DNA of 64,000 bases, taken from contig NZ_KB235898.1 of assembly GCF_000332155.1 (NCBI RefSeq), positions 915,499 through 979,498 of the forward strand. Reading direction: 5' to 3'. Position 1 is the stretch's first letter, and each line of letters begins with the position of its first letter. The stretch comes from Kamptonema formosum PCC 6407 (GTDB lineage Bacteria > Cyanobacteriota > Cyanobacteriia > Cyanobacteriales > Microcoleaceae). The notes under the pieces were generated by a model, which ran no database searches, was not told the DNA's origin, and saw only the letters and a program-made list of their open reading frames with translations. A program made the translations under genes and the position numbers. Shown here piece after piece: positions 37,801-45,315 of this stretch.

Positions 37801-39255
37801 ATCCGCCTGAATTTCGGTTTGGCTGCGGCAACGAGTCCAAATCCTGACTTCATCCATTTTACCATCGAAGAAAGCATCGTTCGGCCAATTACTCTTTCCT
37901 AAATAGTTCTGATTGCGAATTAATGTTCGGGGGAGATGAAGTTTTTTCTGTCCGATTAATAGACCATTTTTATACAGGGTAGTATTGCCTGTATCATCCA
38001 TCGTGACAGTAATATGCAGCCACTCGCCAATTTCTATGGCATTAGGAATCTCGATTGACTGTGAATTATCTCCCTGATAAATATGCAATCCTAGATTATT
38101 AGTAGTCCCCACATTCGTTAAAAGAATATTGTCTGAGCCAATGCCATTTCCAAAGTCAAAGATTCTCGTGTAATTTCCCAACTCATGGTAGCAAACCCAA
38201 CTTTCAATAGTGAAAGATTGAAAGAGATTTTCGGGCGTGGAAGGTAGTTCTACATAATCGTCTTGTCCATCAAAATTGAGAGCAGATTCGGCATAGCCTG
38301 ACTTACTAATAATTGGGATTAATGGCTCTCCAGTAAACGAATCTGTCCCCGGTTGACGTTCTAAGACGGAGTTTTGATACTGCGGATCTGGACTGGTATA
38401 AAGTTGTGTTCCTTTGGTATTAAACAAGCCATCATTGGAACGTTCCAAATTAAAGGAATCAATGAGTCCGGTCTTACTATTATGAGTGAAAATTTGCCAC
38501 CGCTCTAGTTCGGCGATTTGGGTGGGCAGCAATAAGACATTAAAGCGACCGTCTTTTAAGTTACGAATAAAATCTAATTCTTGGGTGGGTTCAAAAAAGG
38601 GCTTTTTCTCTAAATCTTTTGCCCCTAAACCGTCTTTATTCGTTTCGGGATTGTATTTGTGGCGACTGCGTTGATACCGCACTTCCATTTTAAGTTTTAA
38701 TTCTGTCCCGGCTAAAACATAGCGGTCTACGAGCAGAGTTTCATTGACTAAGGGGACTTTTTGCTGTGCTTTATCTAAAACAAAGTTTCCCGCTTTGTCT
38801 TGTTTATAAAGCATATCACTGTGATTTTTATCAATGGCTTGACGGAATAAATAAATGAATTTGCCGTCTGATAAAACTTGGAAAGAAGCTTGAGACGTAA
38901 AGCGGGCAGTAGTTGATAAAAATGGGTCTATTTCTTCAGACCGTAATGTTCCGAGTTTAGCTTCTTGTCTCGTGCCTTTTTTCACAATTGGCATTCTAAC
39001 ATTGGGCAAGATTGCATAGCCCACTTGCACAATTTCGTTGGGAAAACTAATTTCTTTAGGGTTATCTAACCAGTAATTAACATCCAGGGGGCTTTTTTGT
39101 TGGGTTTTCGTGTCTTCTAGGGCTAAAACCGAGTAGTAGATCCGACTTGCTTCGTCCATAGCAAAGGCAATAATTGTCCCTTTGTGGTTAATTTGTGCGG
39201 TATATTTATAGGTCTTGTCAGTGTAAGTTTTGACGAAGTTGCTGAGGATATTCAT
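31846..39255 (-). CDS. Giant LamG-domain/coiled-coil protein, 2469 aa
   Basis: No named family recognised for the whole protein. In order: an N-terminal beta-rich region (1-320) with no signal peptide; a LamG/ConA-like domain (about 325-505) starting ALNFDGQDDYVELPS and ending MDEVRIWTRCRSQTEI; a coiled coil (about 640-702); a Trp-rich segment (NGNYWTADGNG, QYWTFLGGYQG); a second coiled coil (about 834-889); then LamG-like units at about 1165-1230 (partial), 1237-1430, 1480-1660 and 1715-1790 (partial), several with the DEVQIWNKAR-type ending. The C-terminal third (1800-2469) has glycine- and serine-rich amphipathic strands (ASVGLSDEVSVGLGVEKKVL, MAGGGLDFSLSVGMLSVGFE). This could be a membrane-interacting or pore-like region, but that is a guess. 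It carries few HIP1 sites for its length. Carbohydrate binding by the LamG units is the only supported inference. Confidence 0.8.
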   Translation of the reverse strand: MNILSNFVKTYTDKTYKYTAQINHKGTIIAFAMDEASRIYYSVLALEDTKTQQKSPLDVNYWLDNPKEISFPNEIVQVGYAILPNVRMPIVKKGTRQEAKLGTLRSEEIDPFLSTTARFTSQASFQVLSDGKFIYLFRQAIDKNHSDMLYKQDKAGNFVLDKAQQKVPLVNETLLVDRYVLAGTELKLKMEVRYQRSRHKYNPETNKDGLGAKDLEKKPFFEPTQELDFIRNLKDGRFNVLLLPTQIAELERWQIFTHNSKTGLIDSFNLERSNDGLFNTKGTQLYTSPDPQYQNSVLERQPGTDSFTGEPLIPIISKSGYAESALNFDGQDDYVELPSTPENLFQSFTIESWVCYHELGNYTRIFDFGNGIGSDNILLTNVGTTNNLGLHIYQGDNSQSIEIPNAIEIGEWLHITVTMDDTGNTTLYKNGLLIGQKKLHLPRTLIRNQNYLGKSNWPNDAFFDGKMDEVRIWTRCRSQTEIQADMNQRLVGDEPGLWAYWRFDEGFGDRLYDQTENAIHGSIKGATWVKSDAPIGDCPGLQRTSFSLQSGSEQRNITSGLSALLYHQQEKVSTGYDRQEKPVKRNARVMLTLGTSSPSSATTDSHFIAALDFAVSREGRIAQVPDNLTLPNLQAGNAANQDLDAVSRLQEDIANLKASINQLEIEIAALKTATQRIIILEAQKARLEAEVKSLTDDLNNKKQDMFNYFCRIQVNGNGNYWTADGNGSLSHQPRNDNNDGQYWTFLGGYQGSTRLCPSNHLTTKAPSFWSSDRSRGLIYDGSFKVDDWWERVAGMLSLTKSSGNNYNFSIQANLSAPMQTGVFTFTKTERATSKITDVENNLRNKQTELTNTINELNKLYTDRDKLKEKESQLALQKIQLENKETELELLRSGIQGEIALPMSLLHTDPCGLTVAGGLLNFAYTKDTPLLVNSATGKVALYFRGLDDQFFVTYYDTNTTKARYLLEVEIGKLSATARSAEPECDRATFTITDSATPETCTLKITNQSTGLEETWRNLPREVQQFSNVLNGGASQPIFIGKLKEPAVGKPINSLTLSQKAKQTLPQGSILSLGNRKVVVSEDTSATEDSIPITPANLSAPADTAIYLIPYDYDAWTTNNRTSNSLSTGSLQFFFQPGSSSGNVVNSTVADSETTRSCQWVAESPGRALSFDGKDDYVGLGEPAKLPQFDAKGDLTLETWVRPAQLAESCRVIHHNSAQSQYTLGIQSKSSNCISALQFDGVDDYIELPPASIPTGNEITISFWALGGAKLPNEHFVLEAVDANNSRVLTIHLPWSNSLITFDCANSSGTFDRIEKAAQASDFKGVWSHWAFTKNATTGEMKIYLNGKLWHSGTGKTRTITQTTKVRLGSSASGGYYYNGSLDEVQIWNKARSEAEIQSDMNRRLVGNEAGLMGYWQFTGGIAKDYSPNGYNGTIFGQPSLVASVIQESQIYSFAGVGNLFQKSKEATPMAQWHHLSAVYNQSYALQFKGNGFLECDHNPTLDLDRDLTLETFLRVDTLSQRQGILTKGKLGDGTDRNVPYSLYIDTDGKIAFAFEDKQGKSYIYKSSETLQVGQFYKIAVTRQHQTEVKNQGTADLPNVIVNQWADIRFYVNQKVAGYEIYKGADLDRNSQKLEMGKTYQGSQPSYLQGVISEIRLWNTVVALANLGTKINGQEKGLVAWWRLEENQGNIASDSKGESHAVIIAAQWVKNPDPQGSSLTLYQNGIPVPMETFTPQVSWGEKQFTLGGISQKTGIPLEPFAGTMEEVRIWKIARTQEQIQDNLFSRIKGKKQDLIANYTFDLESQTDLLDQSLIGNHLTLGLNDAKPMSVLSTAPISEDTAIIRSALAGVKTQFHDKIHCSPGVQEYSDLQYDIDGNLIGIQKRCYSYIKNGQWHLLTGYKVGNLITEWIGQVQADPQIIGYIEGAPPVPSENLTGASVDMDPYDGTAIQLVESDSVQYVYSSSKESGFDMSIEMQASVGLSDEVSVGLGVEKKVLELEGGARLKTAFSSSQGTIAEASVSYGYNTTKVSRLQTWGAWEKIGSEINSYVGRRYIPANVGLALVQSDTMDVFALRLAHNNALVSYRFLPNPDIPKDWNIITFPLNPNYTKQGTLDGKVGLKEDGSVQVDPHYPNAANYGQWSYFKPIEAYSLKKRIERQRQELATYYDQYSTFQNVSYQATGSLDELRGKQIASRNLVNTYVWTADGGFFSESTDVMEATTETTTGFYSFQGMAGGGLDFSLSVGMLSVGFELDAMFGGHLATTKTKGRDTEKSFALEVEVDVERDIQLYANTEALKAKYYGLYHPEELGVYDSQGNPIKQPGKVDAYRFMTFYFEPTTENFEDFFGKVVDPIWLEQSSDPNAIALRQANQGEKKPSCWRVFHRVTFVSRILPEIAAPNAPPLEKAIRAANIESNWELIKKLEPFVQTKTQDFVTFADAVRSAIATYFPELQGHEEAVLQYLALYFGLNAGI

Positions 39256-39781
39256 GAGAGTTAATTTGTTGAAATGGTAACAAAGAAAGCGTCGATCTAG
39301 TTGACCAAAATAAAATAGAGTGGCAAAAACTAATCACAAGTTAGTTGCTACTTTTGTTTTGTTGATTGACATCATCTCACCGCTAATCTGAGAAAGACTG
39401 TAGGGGGGCATTACTAAATAGTGCTATTTAGGTTTCTGCTTCAACCCACTAGCCTTCAGATATTTACTTTCTTCGAGTATCACAGTTACTCCAGAGGCTC
39501 ACAATGTTATCGATCTCATCAATACATTATCAGTCGCTTTTTTCTGATCTTTCAATTTTTGTTACATAAATTAATATTTTTGAAGGAATCACGGGCAGCG
39601 ATCGCAAACATCCACCTACCCCCAGACGAACCCCAACTTGAAGCTACCCCCGTCGCCTATTCCGCGTACCTTAGCGCTGACTTTGAGGGGATGTCACCAG
39701 ATTGACGACTTACCGCTAGGGCGAAAGAAGATTCACACCCAAGCGATCGAGGCGTTCCAGCTTATGATTTAATCCAGCAAC
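39256..39781. other. Intergenic region without recognised gene
   Basis: 526 bases between two minus-strand genes. A short + frame at 39421-39705 has no recognisable protein text and is not called. The region should hold the promoter of the giant LamG gene near 39256. Confidence 0.55.
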
Positions 39782-41149
39782 TTATTTTACTGAGATTTGA
39801 AATTGGATTCGATCTAATTCCATCCAAGTAAATAAAGCCACAACTAGAGAAACTAAAATATCTACAGCAGTTAAGCTATAATAAATTCCATTTATTCCTA
39901 CAAATAGGGGCAATATTAACACTACTGGGATAAACAGAAATACTTGTCTTGCCACAACTATAATCCCTGCAATTTTACCATTACCTATGGATTGGAACAA
40001 AGTAATGCTACAGAATACAAAAGACAGTATGGGTAGCAATATAGTGACAATCCGAAAATTGAGCAGATCGTTAGCAGTAAAAACCACCTGCGGCAACAAC
40101 CAACTCAGAAAAGTTGCCGGATATAATTGTAGGGGCAACCAGATTACAGTTAACAGAATAGTGCCGCCAATGCCAAAAATAAAGTAGGCTTGCTTCATTC
40201 TATTATGATTTCCCGATCCATAATTTATTCCTATTACTGGCTGTAGAGCTTGTACGAAGCCATAAACAGGAGTTACGGCTAAAGAATATAGGTTCAATGT
40301 CGCTCCCGCGAAGGCAATATCAGTATCGGTTCCATAGTAGGCAATCGATTTAAAAATGACGACTTGTTGAACTATAGTCATTACTTCCATGATGAATACT
40401 GATATACCCACTGATAAGATGGGTGACAGTAAATCTAATGACAAAGTTAACTTTTTAAGTTGAACCGCCATCGAACTTTTTCCAGAAATAAAATAAGTAA
40501 AATTAACGAGCGTGTAAACTAAATTAGAAACAATCGTTGCGAAAGCTATTCCTTGGATACCCCAGTGAAAAACGCCTACAAATAGAGGGTTGAGAATGGT
40601 ATTAGTCAGCACCGAAATAGCAGCAAAAATTGTCGCTAAACCAATTTTACCTTCCGACTTAATTAGCTGACTAGAACCTACCGCCAGGACAAAAAATACA
40701 GACCCTAACATATAGGTTTTAAAATACTCCGAACCTAATGAGGCAACTTCACCTTTACCTCCCATAAATAAGATTAATTGTTCGCCAAAACCGTAACCTA
40801 AGATGGTGACAAATAAGGAAATAATCAGACTCAAAATTATGAAAGTACCGAAGATATTAGACTGAGTTTTGATATCTCCTGCGCCAATAGCGCGGCTGAG
40901 AACCGAAGCAGAACCTATACCAACTAATAGGGCACATCCAACTACAATCGTCGTCAGGGGCAATGCTAAAGAGATAGCTGCCAAAGCGTTTTCACCAATT
41001 AGTCGTCCGGCAAATAAAGCATCGAGAAAAGGGTTCAAGCCAATTAGTAGCATTCCCACAATACCGGGAATTGATAAATTCAACATTAGTTGAATTAGAT
41101 CGCCTTGGCGGATTTGATTTGTAACTTTTGTTTCCTGTTTTGAAGTCAT
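39782..41149 (-). CDS. MATE family efflux transporter
   Basis: Inner-membrane multidrug and toxin extrusion transporter of 455 residues with about 12 hydrophobic helices. The family look is clear: LMLNLSIPGIVGMLLIGLNP then FLDALFAGRLIGENALAAIS, then VGIGSASVLSRAIGAGD, repeated in the second half as FAGATLNLYSLAVTPVYGF and LQPVIGINYGSGNHNRMKQA. It would use a Na+ or H+ gradient to export a small molecule. It is the last gene of a co-directional minus-strand group (VOC, two P450, SDR), although 222 bases separate it from the SDR. Export of the locus product is an attractive inference. Confidence 0.9.
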   Translation of the reverse strand: MTSKQETKVTNQIRQGDLIQLMLNLSIPGIVGMLLIGLNPFLDALFAGRLIGENALAAISLALPLTTIVVGCALLVGIGSASVLSRAIGAGDIKTQSNIFGTFIILSLIISLFVTILGYGFGEQLILFMGGKGEVASLGSEYFKTYMLGSVFFVLAVGSSQLIKSEGKIGLATIFAAISVLTNTILNPLFVGVFHWGIQGIAFATIVSNLVYTLVNFTYFISGKSSMAVQLKKLTLSLDLLSPILSVGISVFIMEVMTIVQQVVIFKSIAYYGTDTDIAFAGATLNLYSLAVTPVYGFVQALQPVIGINYGSGNHNRMKQAYFIFGIGGTILLTVIWLPLQLYPATFLSWLLPQVVFTANDLLNFRIVTILLPILSFVFCSITLFQSIGNGKIAGIIVVARQVFLFIPVVLILPLFVGINGIYYSLTAVDILVSLVVALFTWMELDRIQFQISVK

Positions 41150-41371
41150 TATTTGCTATGGTCTTGTAATGTAAACTAACAACTTTTAGCTCGATCTGGA
41201 GTTACGCAAAGAAACTGGGTTTCTCTGAAAAATTAAGATTCTCAACCTGCCTTCTGCCTCTACCGTTGCATAACTTTGGAGAATTAGGATAATTCGTATA
41301 CGAATGTCGATCGAAAACATTCGCATACAGCATCGCCTCAAAATAGCAGTAAAAGAAATTTCTGCCCGAAA

Positions 41372-42262
41372 TCACCTTTTATCAAATTTCAAGTCTCTTT
41401 CTACAAGGGAATAGAAAATGTCATAAAAAAGCCGAGTAGGAAAGAACTTGTTACAGGTCAAGAAAAAGAGGTCTTCCCCGACAATATAGTGCCTTTTGGG
41501 TTTGCGATCGTCCAAAGACTTTAAAATCGTATTTGCGACTTTTTCCGGTGGCATTCCTTCCTGATTTTCCTTCACCACTTCCGCCATATAAGCTTTGTGA
41601 TTATTGCCATACATGGCTCTAGCTTCTGGTGACATATTAGCGATTGTTTTTAGATAGCCAGCCTCCACTTTTTCGGATACTTCTGTATTAATTGGACCCG
41701 GTAAGATCGAAATGACTTCAATTCCCCAAGGAGTTAATTCCATTCTCAAAGAATCTGTGAGTGCTTCCAATGCAAATTTAGAAGCAGACAAGGCGGCGAA
41801 ATATGGCAGAGCAACTTTACTAGCAACCGAACCAATATTAACAATTCGACCTTTGGCTTTTCGGATCGCGGGGATAAATGCCTGGGTGACGGCAATTTGA
41901 CCGATAACATCGACTTCAAATTGCAGCCTCAAATCATCGATGGGAATACATTCCAATGGCCCGTCTATGGCAACACCCGCGTTGTTCACTAATCCTACGA
42001 CTCCTTTATCGCCAACTATTTGCGAAACAAGTTCTGCGGCATATTTAATTTGTTCCGCTTTTGTGATGTCGAGGATAATAGGTGTTAAATTGCCAGAGCT
42101 AGCCTGCTTTAATGATTCAGCATCTTTTTCTTTGCGAACTCCTGCAAAGACATAGTATCCTTGCTTTTCTAATAGCAATGCGGTTGCTCGACCAACACCG
42201 GAAGATGTTCCTGTAATGACTACAGCACCTTTTTTACTTTCAATCATTTTCGTTATCTCCAT
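41372..42262 (-). CDS. Short-chain dehydrogenase/reductase lacking the catalytic Tyr
   Basis: A classical-SDR fold protein of 296 residues. The NAD(P) motif TGTSSGVG and the NNAG motif (LVNNAGVAIDGP) are intact, and the catalytic Ser is present (IVNIGSVAS). At the YxxxK position the sequence reads LSASK: Leu 158, codon at 41789-41791, replaces the catalytic Tyr while Lys is kept. The C-terminal part (RMELTPWGIEVISILPGPIN) resembles retinol-dehydrogenase-like SDRs. Ordinary SDR redox chemistry is therefore doubtful. It lies 54 bases after a P450 gene and is probably co-transcribed. It may act as a binding or scaffold protein, or use other chemistry. Confidence 0.88.
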   Translation of the reverse strand: MEITKMIESKKGAVVITGTSSGVGRATALLLEKQGYYVFAGVRKEKDAESLKQASSGNLTPIILDITKAEQIKYAAELVSQIVGDKGVVGLVNNAGVAIDGPLECIPIDDLRLQFEVDVIGQIAVTQAFIPAIRKAKGRIVNIGSVASKVALPYFAALSASKFALEALTDSLRMELTPWGIEVISILPGPINTEVSEKVEAGYLKTIANMSPEARAMYGNNHKAYMAEVVKENQEGMPPEKVANTILKSLDDRKPKRHYIVGEDLFFLTCNKFFPTRLFYDIFYSLVERDLKFDKR

Positions 42263-42316
42263 TAAAAAGAACTAATTCAGAACAATCCCTAATTACGCAC
42301 AAACTAACTTCAGAAG

Positions 42317-43696
42317 CTAAACAGATCCAGCAACAAACTGAGGGGATCGCTCTTGGCGCTGACGTTTACCCTCAATCACCATCTTTAAGCCTTTACCAGG
42401 AGGAAAATTGATACCTAAAGGTTGTGGTTTTTCTGGTCTTTTATCTGCCAAAGCTAATTGATAGCGGGAAAGAATAGTCGCTAATACTAGCTTCATTTCA
42501 AACAGACCAAGAGCTTCCGCAGGACAACGACGAGCACCGCCGCCAAAGGGGAGAAATTCATAACTAGAAAATTGTCTTTCGAGAAATCGCTCTGGCTTAA
42601 ATTCCTTTGGTTGCGGATATAAATCCTCGCGTTGATGAGTTTGATAAATACAGCCTCTAAGTATTGTCCCTGGACTCAAATCGTAGCCCATTAATGTTAC
42701 GGGCGATTCTACTCTTCTTGGTAATGTTATCACTTGAGATGGATTAATTCGCAAGACTTCATTACAGACAGCATTCAGATAAGGCAGTGCAACAATACGG
42801 GCGGGATCTGGAAAATTACCCAGACTATCAAGTTCTTCAAGCAGGCGATCGCGAACCGCCAGATTTTTGTGAATCCAGTATAATCCCCAAGCGATCGCGC
42901 TAGCTTCAGTATTGCGACCTGCAAATAGAAACGAGGGTAAAAGATCCCGCACATCCTCATTAGTTAGAGGGTTCCCATTTTCATCGAGAGCTAATACTAA
43001 ATCGGAAAGGATATCAGCGCGGGAGGAATCCGCTTGTTGACGGCGATCGTTAATTTCGCTGTATAGCAATTTATCAAATTGCTGTCGCAGGTAAAGGAAG
43101 TATCCCCAGGGACTCCGCTTACCAAAATCTCTTTGCAGAGTAGGGAAAGAGAAGATAAGGCTCATGATAGGAGAAAATGGAAAACTCAATAGAGAGGGAA
43201 TTAGCTGCCTGAGTTGTTTGTAACGCTCTCCTTCATTTAAACCAAAAACTACTTCCAAGATTACCTGTAAAGCAATAACTTGCATGGTGGGAAAGGCTAG
43301 AAATGGTTTGCCGATCGCTTGTTGGCTAATTATTTCCTCTGTGAGCTGACAAATTCGCTGTCCGTAGGATCGCATTCGTTCCCCATGCAGGGGAGGCATT
43401 AACAGTTTGCGGCGATGTTTGTGGCGCAAACCGTCGAGCAAAAGCAATCCATTAGTTCCTCCTAGCAAGGAAAGACCTTGGTTTAATTCACCTGGGGCAG
43501 TAATTTCTTTTGTGTTGGTAAAAATCTCCTTTAAACCCTCTGGGTTACTAATGAAAACTACCGGGGTAGAACCAAACATAATCGTGAAAATTTCACCATA
43601 GCGTTTGGTAACGGTATTCATATAGCCAATCGGGTCAGATGCAAATTGAATGTTCAGTAACCATGTGGGGGTTTTCGGCCCTGGAGGTAGTTTCAT
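42317..43696 (-). CDS. Cytochrome P450, CYP110-like, copy 1
   Basis: A soluble CYP110-type P450, a cyanobacterial group that often oxidises fatty acids or terpenes. From MKLPPGPKTPTWLLNIQFAS it has the proline-rich start, the C-helix RHKHRRKLLMPPLHGERM, an ExxR pair (NEVLRINP), PERF (KPERFLERQF) and the haem loop FGGGARRCPAEALG, where Ala takes the place of the usual Gly after Cys-x. The I-helix reads AGRNTEASAIAW: the acid before the conserved Thr is Asn. It is a tandem paralogue of the gene at 43823, with very similar text throughout. Probably tailors the product of the neighbouring pathway; the substrate cannot be deduced. Confidence 0.9.
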   Translation of the reverse strand: MKLPPGPKTPTWLLNIQFASDPIGYMNTVTKRYGEIFTIMFGSTPVVFISNPEGLKEIFTNTKEITAPGELNQGLSLLGGTNGLLLLDGLRHKHRRKLLMPPLHGERMRSYGQRICQLTEEIISQQAIGKPFLAFPTMQVIALQVILEVVFGLNEGERYKQLRQLIPSLLSFPFSPIMSLIFSFPTLQRDFGKRSPWGYFLYLRQQFDKLLYSEINDRRQQADSSRADILSDLVLALDENGNPLTNEDVRDLLPSFLFAGRNTEASAIAWGLYWIHKNLAVRDRLLEELDSLGNFPDPARIVALPYLNAVCNEVLRINPSQVITLPRRVESPVTLMGYDLSPGTILRGCIYQTHQREDLYPQPKEFKPERFLERQFSSYEFLPFGGGARRCPAEALGLFEMKLVLATILSRYQLALADKRPEKPQPLGINFPPGKGLKMVIEGKRQRQERSPQFVAGSV

Positions 43697-43703
43697 TATC
43701 ATT

Positions 43704-43820
43704 GGTAATTGGTAATTGGTAATTGAAATCAGCTATTACTAATAACTTGTAGGGTGGGCGCTCGCCACAAACAGCCTGTAACTCATAAAAGAAGATGCTT
43801 GAGGCGAGCGCCCACCTTAC
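43704..43820. repeat. taattgg heptamers and a gtagggtgggcgctcgcc palindrome
   Basis: Between the two P450 genes there are three taattgg units (43704-43725). They are followed by an inverted repeat with 18-base arms at 43749-43766 and 43803-43820 (one mismatch), which may act as a terminator of the upstream P450 gene. Confidence 0.75.
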
Positions 43821-43822
43821 GT

Positions 43823-45205
43823 TTAATTAGGGAAATTAGATACTAGCTGCTGCATTTGTTTTTGAGGTTGACGCTGACCTTTGACTACCAGTTTCACGCC
43901 ACTTACAGGGTAACAAAGTAGTCCTTCAAACTTAGGTTTTTCTGGTTGGCGATTGCCTAGTTCTAATTGATAACGTGAAAGCATAGTTGCCAATATTAGC
44001 TTCATTTCAAATAAAGCTAAAGTTGCACCAATACAAGTACGAGTGCCGCCACCAAAGGGCAGGAATTCATAAGGAGAAAACTTTCTTTGTAAAAAACGCT
44101 CTGGCTTAAATTTGTTAGGTTCTGGGTATAAGTCCTCGCGCCGATGAGTCAGACAAATATTAACTCTAAGTAGCGTACCCGGACTCAATTTATAACCCAT
44201 TAATTCAATCGGTGATTCTACCAATCTGGGAAATGTGAATAACTGGGTGGGATAAATTCGCAAGGCTTCATTACAAACAGCAGTGAGATAGGGTAATGCG
44301 ACAATACTCATTGGATCTGGCGAGTCGCCAAGACTATCTAATTCCGTTACCAATCGATCGCGTACTGTCGGCAACTTGTGAATCCAGTATAATGCCCAAG
44401 CGATCGCAGTAGCGGAAGCATCTTGAGCCGCGAATAAGGGCGAAATTACTAGATCCCGCAACTCCTCATCTGTCATCATCTCACCCATTTCATCGCGAGC
44501 AAACATCAAATCGGATAGAATATCGCTGCGAGAGAGATCTGCTTGCTGGCGGCGTTCTTTCACTTCTGCTTCCAGCAGTTGGTAAAGTTCTTGGCGGAGT
44601 TGAAGCAGTTTCCCCCAAGGACTCCAAGAACCTAAATTTCGTTGCAGAAAAGGCAGAATATTGGCAGCCTGCATTAAGGGAGTCCGCATCAAATTTATGA
44701 TGGAAGGTAGCAGTTGTCTGAGTCTTTCGTAACGTTTTCCCTCGCTTAAACCCAATACAATCTTAATGCTTATTTGTAAGGTAATGTCTTCTATCGATGG
44801 GTAAGCTACAAAGACTTTGCCGCTCGAATGCTGACTAATAATTTTCTCTGTGAGTTCGCAAATTCGCTCTCCATAAGAGCGCAACCTCGCACCGTGAAAA
44901 GCTGGCATCATTAGCTGACGGCGATGTTTGTGGCGCAAACCATCGAGTTGCAGTATTCCTTGATTCCCCGTGATTAGGGCCATATCTCTGTTCAACTCTC
45001 CAGAAGCGGGAATCTGTTTTGTATTGGTAAAAATTTGCTCGATTCCTTGGGGATTGCTGACAAATAATACGGGAATAGACCCGAATGTGATGGTAAAAAT
45101 GTCTCCGTAGCGTTTACCGAGATCGTCCATGTAGCTAATAGGATTGGTGGCGATTTTAAGATATTGCAACCAGATGGGAGCTTTTGGGCCTGAAGGTAGG
45201 TTCAT
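43823..45205 (-). CDS. Cytochrome P450, CYP110-like, copy 2
   Basis: Tandem paralogue of the preceding P450. The Met at 45205 (MNLPSGPKAPIWLQYLKIAT) is chosen because it aligns with the start of the sister protein; the frame reaching 45319 runs through a repeat sequence and is unlikely to be translated. Visible motifs are RHKHRRQLMMPAFHGARLRS, ExxR in NEALRIYP, KPERFLQRKF and a canonical haem loop FGGGTRTCIG. The I-helix reads FAAQDASATAIAW, with the acid kept as Asp but the conserved Thr replaced by Ala. This pair of changes is opposite to that of copy 1. Substrate unknown. Confidence 0.9.
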   Translation of the reverse strand: MNLPSGPKAPIWLQYLKIATNPISYMDDLGKRYGDIFTITFGSIPVLFVSNPQGIEQIFTNTKQIPASGELNRDMALITGNQGILQLDGLRHKHRRQLMMPAFHGARLRSYGERICELTEKIISQHSSGKVFVAYPSIEDITLQISIKIVLGLSEGKRYERLRQLLPSIINLMRTPLMQAANILPFLQRNLGSWSPWGKLLQLRQELYQLLEAEVKERRQQADLSRSDILSDLMFARDEMGEMMTDEELRDLVISPLFAAQDASATAIAWALYWIHKLPTVRDRLVTELDSLGDSPDPMSIVALPYLTAVCNEALRIYPTQLFTFPRLVESPIELMGYKLSPGTLLRVNICLTHRREDLYPEPNKFKPERFLQRKFSPYEFLPFGGGTRTCIGATLALFEMKLILATMLSRYQLELGNRQPEKPKFEGLLCYPVSGVKLVVKGQRQPQKQMQQLVSNFPN

Positions 45206-45221
45206 AGGTCTTTTGATTAGT

Positions 45222-45313
45222 TTAGGACTTACACACGCTTGTGCTTTAACGCCGTCAAGATGGCGGTCTGAGTGCGATCTGCGATCGCGCGTAATTTTTT
45301 TAATAGGACTTAG
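45222..45313. repeat. Palindromic repeat with aggacttac ends
   Basis: tttaggacttacacacgc at the left faces ataggacttagg at the right in the opposite sense only in part; the core holds gccgtcaagatggcgg. It resembles the ends of the repeat at 26297 and the core at 22407. It separates the VOC gene from the P450 gene. Confidence 0.55.
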
Positions 45314-45315
45314 GA

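Noticed and set aside
39421-39705. A 94-codon + frame between the giant gene and the MATE gene
   Set aside because: The residue text is Phe/Leu/Tyr/Ser-rich with no family likeness and no good ribosome-binding site; it looks like random open frame.
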